Assembly: GCA_021784835.1 (NCBI GenBank)
Contig: JAJYHI010000043.1
Coordinates: 1 to 10,392, forward strand
Length of the DNA stretch: 10,392 bases
DNA from: a bacterium
GTDB taxonomy: Bacteria; SZUA-79; Acidulodesulfobacterales; Acidulodesulfobacteraceae
Direction: 5' to 3'
Below, piece by piece: positions 7,317-10,392 of the stretch (the stretch's first letter is position 1; each line of letters begins with the position of its first letter). Both the position numbers and the translations under genes were made by a program. The notes under the pieces were generated by a model. The model was given only the letters and a program-made list of their open reading frames with translations. It searched no databases and was not told the origin of the DNA.

Positions 7317-7871
7317 TCATCCCATATTTTTAAATTTCATTTTCATGCCGACGGGACTTGCCGCATTATTTATCATTTTTACGGTAATTTCATTAAATTT
7401 ATATATTTTTCCGCCGTATTTTTCGATAAATTTACCTGCCGCCGTTCTACTTGAAAACGAAACGAACGTCGGACCCATACAGCCCATTCTCTTTGAGCCT
7501 ATTACGTAATAGGCGTTTTTTGCATTTATAAAATTATCGTCGGGATGCTCCCATGAATTATGCGCCATATCCTGAACGTACATAACCAAAGGAACCCTAA
7601 CCGCAACGCTTTTTAAATGTATCCATTCGAATAATTCAACCGTATCGCAGAAAAAGTAAGTCTTTCCGTTTCTATAAATTATCTGGGATTCGGGTCCCGG
7701 GTATTGCTTGAGGAACATTCCGCAGAGTTTTGACGTCGTAGTAGATGTAACTTTCCTCGGCGCAGGCAGTTTAGCTTTGCCGGGGGAGCATGCCGTCAAA
7801 ATTGTAAAAGAAGATAAAAAAATAATAAAAGATACGAGAAATAAAATAATAAGACGTTTTTTGTCCTGCAT
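7317..7871 (-). CDS. nosL: NosL, Cu(I)-binding lipoprotein chaperone for N2O reductase assembly
   Basis: Lipoprotein that binds Cu(I) and hands it to NosD for NosZ maturation. The 184 residues begin with MQDKKR, a hydrophobic core, and a lipobox L25-T-A-C28, so the mature protein is lipid-anchored at Cys28. Family signatures follow in order: C50-G-M52 with Y57-P-G-P, F74-C75 in place of the usual FCS segment, D101 with W107, A117-x2-A120-Y-Y-V, M129-G-C-M132-G-P, and the terminal F148-x3-Y-G-G154. Cys50, Met52, Cys75 and Met132 are candidate copper ligands by conservation. The start is clear: AAAGGTGAT, a long match to the anti-SD sequence, lies five bases before the ATG. A strong terminator stands between nosZ and this gene and I see no separate promoter, so expression may come from read-through. 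Confidence 0.95.
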   Translation of the reverse strand: MQDKKRLIILFLVSFIIFLSSFTILTACSPGKAKLPAPRKVTSTTTSKLCGMFLKQYPGPESQIIYRNGKTYFFCDTVELFEWIHLKSVAVRVPLVMYVQDMAHNSWEHPDDNFINAKNAYYVIGSKRMGCMGPTFVSFSSRTAAGKFIEKYGGKIYKFNEITVKMINNAASPVGMKMKFKNMG

Positions 7872-7901
7872 TTTTAATCACCTTTGATAAAGATATAAAA
7901 A

Positions 7902-7941
7902 AATCCCCTCTTTAATATATAATTTATTTAAAGAGGGGATT
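7902..7941 (-). terminator. intrinsic terminator between nosZ and nosL
   Basis: A perfect 14-base inverted repeat (AATCCCCTCTTTAA at 7902-7915, complement at 7928-7941) encloses a 12-base loop. Read on the minus strand, the GC-rich stem is followed by a run of seven Ts (7903 down to 7897), the layout of a Rho-independent terminator for nosZ transcripts. The other side of the stem lacks a T run, so it acts in one direction only. It lies 26 bases before the nosL start codon's ribosome-site region. Confidence 0.9.
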
Positions 7942-7978
7942 GAAGGGAAAGAATAAATATGAAATGCTTACAGTATTA

Positions 7979-8003
7979 ATTCTACCCGGCCCCTGGGTAG
8001 AAT
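7979..8003 (-). other. hairpin directly after the nosZ stop codon
   Basis: A perfect nine-base stem (ATTCTACCC at 7979-7987, complement at 7995-8003) with a seven-base loop begins one base beyond the nosZ TAA. No T run follows, so it is not an intrinsic terminator. A 3'-end stabilising hairpin is the likely role; this is inference. Confidence 0.6.
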
Positions 8004-8004
8004 A

Positions 8005-10032
8005 TTATGCCTTCCCGACTTCAGGAAAATCTTTAAATCTTTCGTCGAAAGACGGTTTTCCGCTGAGCCTGTTCGGTTTAATAGGTCTCGAACGGTACCC
8101 CGGAACCTTTTCGACTATCATCCTGCCGCGCATTTCAAGATGCAGAGCATGGCAGAATATCGTGCAGAAATACCAGTAAACGCCTGCCCTGTCGGCCGTG
8201 AACGTTATCTCTTTTGTTTCGCCCGGGTCGATATTCACATTTTTCCCGTGAAGGGTCATATTAAATCCGTGGGCAAGATTTTCTACCGTATCGTTATTAG
8301 AATAAATTACGGTTACGACATCGCCTTCTTTAACGTGGAAATAAACCGGTGTTAAAGTCGGGGCAACGCCGGTAAGCCTTACTATAACTCTGTGCGGTCC
8401 TATGCGTTTTACGCCCTCAGTACCCGCCGCAACGTGATTGGCAAAATATTTCGGGTCGTAAACTTTTTTTGCATATTTGATTCTGTCGGCAAGCGCTATG
8501 GTAGCCTGATGAGGTTCTATGTAAACCGGGTTGTCGGAAACGAGAACCATTTTATGGCCCGATATATCTATAAGCTGGTCGTTTTCCGGGAATCTCGGCC
8601 CTACCGGCAGGAACCTGTCTTTGGAGAATTTATTTAAGCTGACGAGCCATTCTCCGGTCGGATTTTTCGTATCGCTCATAGTTGCGGCATTATGTCCGGG
8701 TTGATATTGAACGTCAAGTTTTTGTCTTATTGGTTTAACTTTTTTATCTCCATGATAAGCTTTAATTGCATCCTCTATATTCCATTTGACCATCTGCGAA
8801 TCGACGAAAAGCGTAGTGTAGGCATTGCCTCTGCCGTCGTAAACGGTGTGCAGAGGGCCTACCCCTACCGTAAGTACCGCATCTACGGCATCTTTGGGTT
8901 TTAATTTTCCGTCGAACACCTGACCTACTTTTTCAAGATTAATAACGGTTACTTTAGGCGCAAGTTTTCCGTTTGCGACGAAATATTTTCCGTCCGGCGT
9001 GGGTGATATTCCGTGAGGGTCTTTTTCTACCGGAATATAAGCGGTTAAATCAGAGCCGTGTCTGCCGTCAACTACAGGGACAGAAGAACCCCCCATGGTT
9101 TTATATTTTCCTGCCTTTACCGCCGCTTCTACTCTTGGAATATTGATAAAAACAGCCCATGCAACGGGAGGTTTTGTTATTGTGGGAACATTCCACCCCT
9201 TTGAAGGGTCGTAACATGTAGAAGCCACGTAATTGCCCTGATAGTCGGTAGTCATATTGTCCTGATTTCCGTCAACCAATACCTGCCATTTAACTTCCAT
9301 AGTTTTCGCATCGACGGCGCTAAGGAGCGACCAGTAGTTTTTAGTCTGAGCCGCATTGTTTCCGGTTGGTTCTATATCTTGGCCGTTATTGGGTATAGGT
9401 ATAGGAAATTCGCTTGTAGCAAATACATAATTTGTTTTTGGATATCTCTGCGTAGCTAAACCGTGAACGGCAGAAACATTTGGAAGAGCGGTAATTGCGT
9501 CGGTCTGAAAATAATCCAGCCTGATTCTTGCAATTCTACCGGCAGATTTGTCGTTGATAAAAACGTATTTTCCGTCAAAGTCGCCGTCAGTATAAGAAAG
9601 ATGCGGGTGATGAGTGTCGCCTTCATAATAGCCTCCTGCATCCTGAAGCATTTTATCGCTCTGGTCGTCGCCCGTAAGCCCATAGCCTCTTCCCGTATCG
9701 TTGTTAAAAACCGGTATTCTTAAGAGCGTCCTCATCGACGGGATGCCTTTGACCCTTACCTCTCCGGAAGGTCCGGCGCTCCAAAATCCCATATACTTAT
9801 CCCATTTTCCGGGAGCCACCAATGCTTTTGCGACCGAAGCCGAAACGCTCGACGTTGCCTTACTCGTCGGACCTTTTGCGCATCCCGATAATGCTTCCAT
9901 TCCTGCACCGGAGCCTAAAAGTCCCGCCGCCGCGGCAATCTTTCCCATCGTAGATAAGAATCCGCGCCTTGTAGTTCCTTTTTGAACCTGTGAATCTTCT
10001 TCCTGAATTAAATCGTTTTCATTTTTTTCCAT
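8005..10032 (-). CDS. nosZ: NosZ, nitrous oxide reductase with Tat signal and lipobox
   Basis: Catalyses the two-electron reduction of N2O to N2. The 675 residues open with T21-R22-R23-G-F-L-S, a Tat twin-arginine signal, and a hydrophobic stretch ending in L48-S-G-C51, a good lipobox. The N-terminal beta-propeller carries all seven CuZ histidines: H141 and H142 (G-D-T-H-H-P-H), H190 (V-H-G-L), H340 (D-P-H-G), H395 (G-P-L-H), H447 (Q-P-G-H) and H508 (E-P-H-Q). The C-terminal cupredoxin domain has the CuA ligands H588, C623, C627, H631 and M634, with Ile625 at the backbone-ligand position that is often Trp. About 37 residues follow the usual C-terminal region. The start is set by AAGGAGG seven bases upstream. 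Upstream is a Crp/Fnr-type promoter; downstream are a hairpin and a terminator, so it is probably monocistronic or nearly so. Confidence 0.99.
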   Translation of the reverse strand: MEKNENDLIQEEDSQVQKGTTRRGFLSTMGKIAAAAGLLGSGAGMEALSGCAKGPTSKATSSVSASVAKALVAPGKWDKYMGFWSAGPSGEVRVKGIPSMRTLLRIPVFNNDTGRGYGLTGDDQSDKMLQDAGGYYEGDTHHPHLSYTDGDFDGKYVFINDKSAGRIARIRLDYFQTDAITALPNVSAVHGLATQRYPKTNYVFATSEFPIPIPNNGQDIEPTGNNAAQTKNYWSLLSAVDAKTMEVKWQVLVDGNQDNMTTDYQGNYVASTCYDPSKGWNVPTITKPPVAWAVFINIPRVEAAVKAGKYKTMGGSSVPVVDGRHGSDLTAYIPVEKDPHGISPTPDGKYFVANGKLAPKVTVINLEKVGQVFDGKLKPKDAVDAVLTVGVGPLHTVYDGRGNAYTTLFVDSQMVKWNIEDAIKAYHGDKKVKPIRQKLDVQYQPGHNAATMSDTKNPTGEWLVSLNKFSKDRFLPVGPRFPENDQLIDISGHKMVLVSDNPVYIEPHQATIALADRIKYAKKVYDPKYFANHVAAGTEGVKRIGPHRVIVRLTGVAPTLTPVYFHVKEGDVVTVIYSNNDTVENLAHGFNMTLHGKNVNIDPGETKEITFTADRAGVYWYFCTIFCHALHLEMRGRMIVEKVPGYRSRPIKPNRLSGKPSFDERFKDFPEVGKA

Positions 10033-10176
10033 AAAAACCCCTCCTTCTCGGGTATTAATAAAAGAAAAAACGTTAAATTAAAAAAACATTAAATAAGATA
10101 AGAATAAGCCGGATTAATCACCTCCGCAACGATAAAAAACATACATTTAGATATTAGATATCAATTCATTATTTGG

Positions 10177-10182
10177 ATTATA
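10177..10182 (-). promoter_or_regulatory. -10 box of the predicted nosZ promoter
   Basis: A perfect TATAAT on the minus strand, with a predicted start point near 10170 and an untranslated leader of about 138 bases. No good -35 box is present where the operator lies, as expected for a class II activator-dependent promoter. Confidence 0.75.
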
Positions 10183-10200
10183 TTAATTTTTCAGAAATAA

Positions 10201-10222
10201 AAATGTGATTTTTGTCACATTT
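10201..10222 (-). promoter_or_regulatory. Crp/Fnr-family operator upstream of nosZ (perfect palindrome)
   Basis: Two perfect eight-base half sites, AAATGTGA and TCACATTT, are separated by six bases. The core is TGTGA-N6-TCACA, the consensus for Crp and close to that reported for HcpR-type regulators; it is less like the TTGAT-N4-ATCAA form of classical Fnr/Nnr. Its centre is at -41.5 relative to the start point predicted by the adjacent TATAAT. Confidence 0.88.
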
Positions 10223-10254
10223 AAAATAACGTTTTACTTTATTAAGCAATAATT

Positions 10255-10272
10255 ATTATTGTTAACAATAAT
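10255..10272. promoter_or_regulatory. 18-base perfect palindrome, possible second operator
   Basis: ATTATTGTTAACAATAAT is fully symmetric about the junction of 10263 and 10264. It lies about 50 bases upstream of the Crp/Fnr-type site and downstream of the candidate upstream promoter. The AT-rich surroundings lower its significance, but the GTTAAC core gives it some specificity. Confidence 0.45.
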
Positions 10273-10307
10273 TTATTATATTATCTTAAACTTATCTTTA
10301 TATATTG

Positions 10308-10335
10308 ATATTATCCTGTTTTTTATATTTGTCAA
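10308..10335 (-). promoter_or_regulatory. candidate sigma70 promoter further upstream of nosZ
   Basis: TTGACA (10335-10330), a 16-base spacer and TAATAT (10313-10308) on the minus strand. It could give basal or constitutive transcription into nosZ, passing the palindrome at 10255-10272 and the operator at 10201-10222. The AT-rich background makes chance matches likely, though the perfect -35 helps. Confidence 0.4.
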
Positions 10336-10359
10336 ATTTTAACTTTCTCTATTTTCATA

Positions 10360-10391
10360 ATTTTACCCCCCCCCCCCCCCGAATTTGTCAA
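10360..10391 (-). promoter_or_regulatory. promoter-like element with a 15-base G tract in its spacer
   Basis: Minus strand: TTGACA (10391-10386), a five-base link, 15 consecutive Gs (10380-10366), then TAAAAT (10365-10360). The spacer is 20 bases as read; 12 Gs would give the optimal 17. It lies only 12 bases from the window edge, so a sequencing or assembly artefact is a serious alternative. Confidence 0.35.
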
Positions 10392-10392
10392 G

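Larger units (their letters stand above)
7872..8004. other. nosZ-nosL intergenic region
   Basis: It contains the stop-proximal hairpin, the terminator and the nosL ribosome site (AAAGGTGAT). I see no convincing -35/-10 pair after the terminator, which leaves nosL dependent on read-through or on a promoter I cannot recognise. Confidence 0.6.
10033..10392. other. nosZ upstream regulatory region
   Basis: This 360-base gene-free stretch holds, in transcription order, the G-tract element, a candidate sigma70 promoter, the 18-base palindrome, the Crp/Fnr-type operator with TATAAT, and a leader of about 138 bases. The leader contains an orphan GGAGGTGATT (10125-10116) and the true nosZ ribosome site AAGGAGG. 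I see no tRNA, known riboswitch or terminator in it. Confidence 0.7.

Noticed and set aside
8140..9985. Several plus-strand open frames of 70-94 codons opposite nosZ
   Set aside because: All lie antisense to a fully conserved NosZ; none shows a ribosome site or a recognisable domain.
1..10392. Transposase, insertion sequence ends, tRNA or attachment sites that could explain the nosD duplication
   Set aside because: I found no transposase-like protein, terminal inverted repeats with target duplications, or tRNA structure on either strand.

Overview
The window is an AT-rich bacterial segment in which every supported gene lies on the minus strand. It is a nitrous oxide reductase (nos) cluster. 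Read in the direction of transcription (right to left) it holds: a 360-base regulatory region, nosZ (N2O reductase), a terminator, nosL (copper lipoprotein), a second promoter region, nosR (FMN/polyferredoxin membrane protein), nosD, nosF and nosY (maturation ABC system), two small genes that look like a toxin-antitoxin-type pair, and a second, partial nosD paralogue that runs off the left edge. A Gram-negative anaerobe or facultative denitrifier is the best fit, given NosR, a Tat-type NosZ, an SD-driven gene layout and Crp/Fnr-type operators. I cannot name the lineage from the sequence alone.

How the genes work together: NosZ reduces N2O to N2 in the periplasm using a CuA and a CuZ centre. 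All seven CuZ histidines and the CuA ligand set are visible. NosL carries Cu(I) to the NosDFY machinery, in which the NosF ATPase and NosY permease energise the periplasmic beta-helix protein NosD for CuZ assembly. NosR supplies electrons and supports NosZ activity. No nosX/apbE flavin transferase is in the window.

Regulation can be read from the sequence. Upstream of nosZ there is a perfect TGTGA-N6-TCACA palindrome whose centre is 41.5 bases from the start point predicted by a perfect TATAAT box. Upstream of nosR there is a degenerate site of the same type with the same -41.5 geometry. Both are class II Crp/Fnr-family promoter layouts, so nosZ and nosRDFY are probably co-regulated but separately transcribed. 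A strong intrinsic terminator and a hairpin at the nosZ stop codon separate nosZ from nosL.

The unusual parts are: (1) a second nosD that shares a mosaic of identical and diverged blocks with the first and has an apparent frameshift at an A9/T9 tract in its signal-peptide region; (2) a DUF6516/TumE-like gene pair inserted between nosY and that second nosD; (3) a 15-base G tract that forms most of the spacer between TTGACA and TAAAAT boxes at the right edge, the layout of a slippage-tunable promoter but also a possible sequencing artefact; (4) a NosZ with a Tat signal and a lipobox cysteine; (5) a NosR whose flavin-attachment motif is degenerate. The left edge lies inside a 351-base exact repeat and the right edge is 12 bases past the homopolymer, so both ends look like assembly break points.
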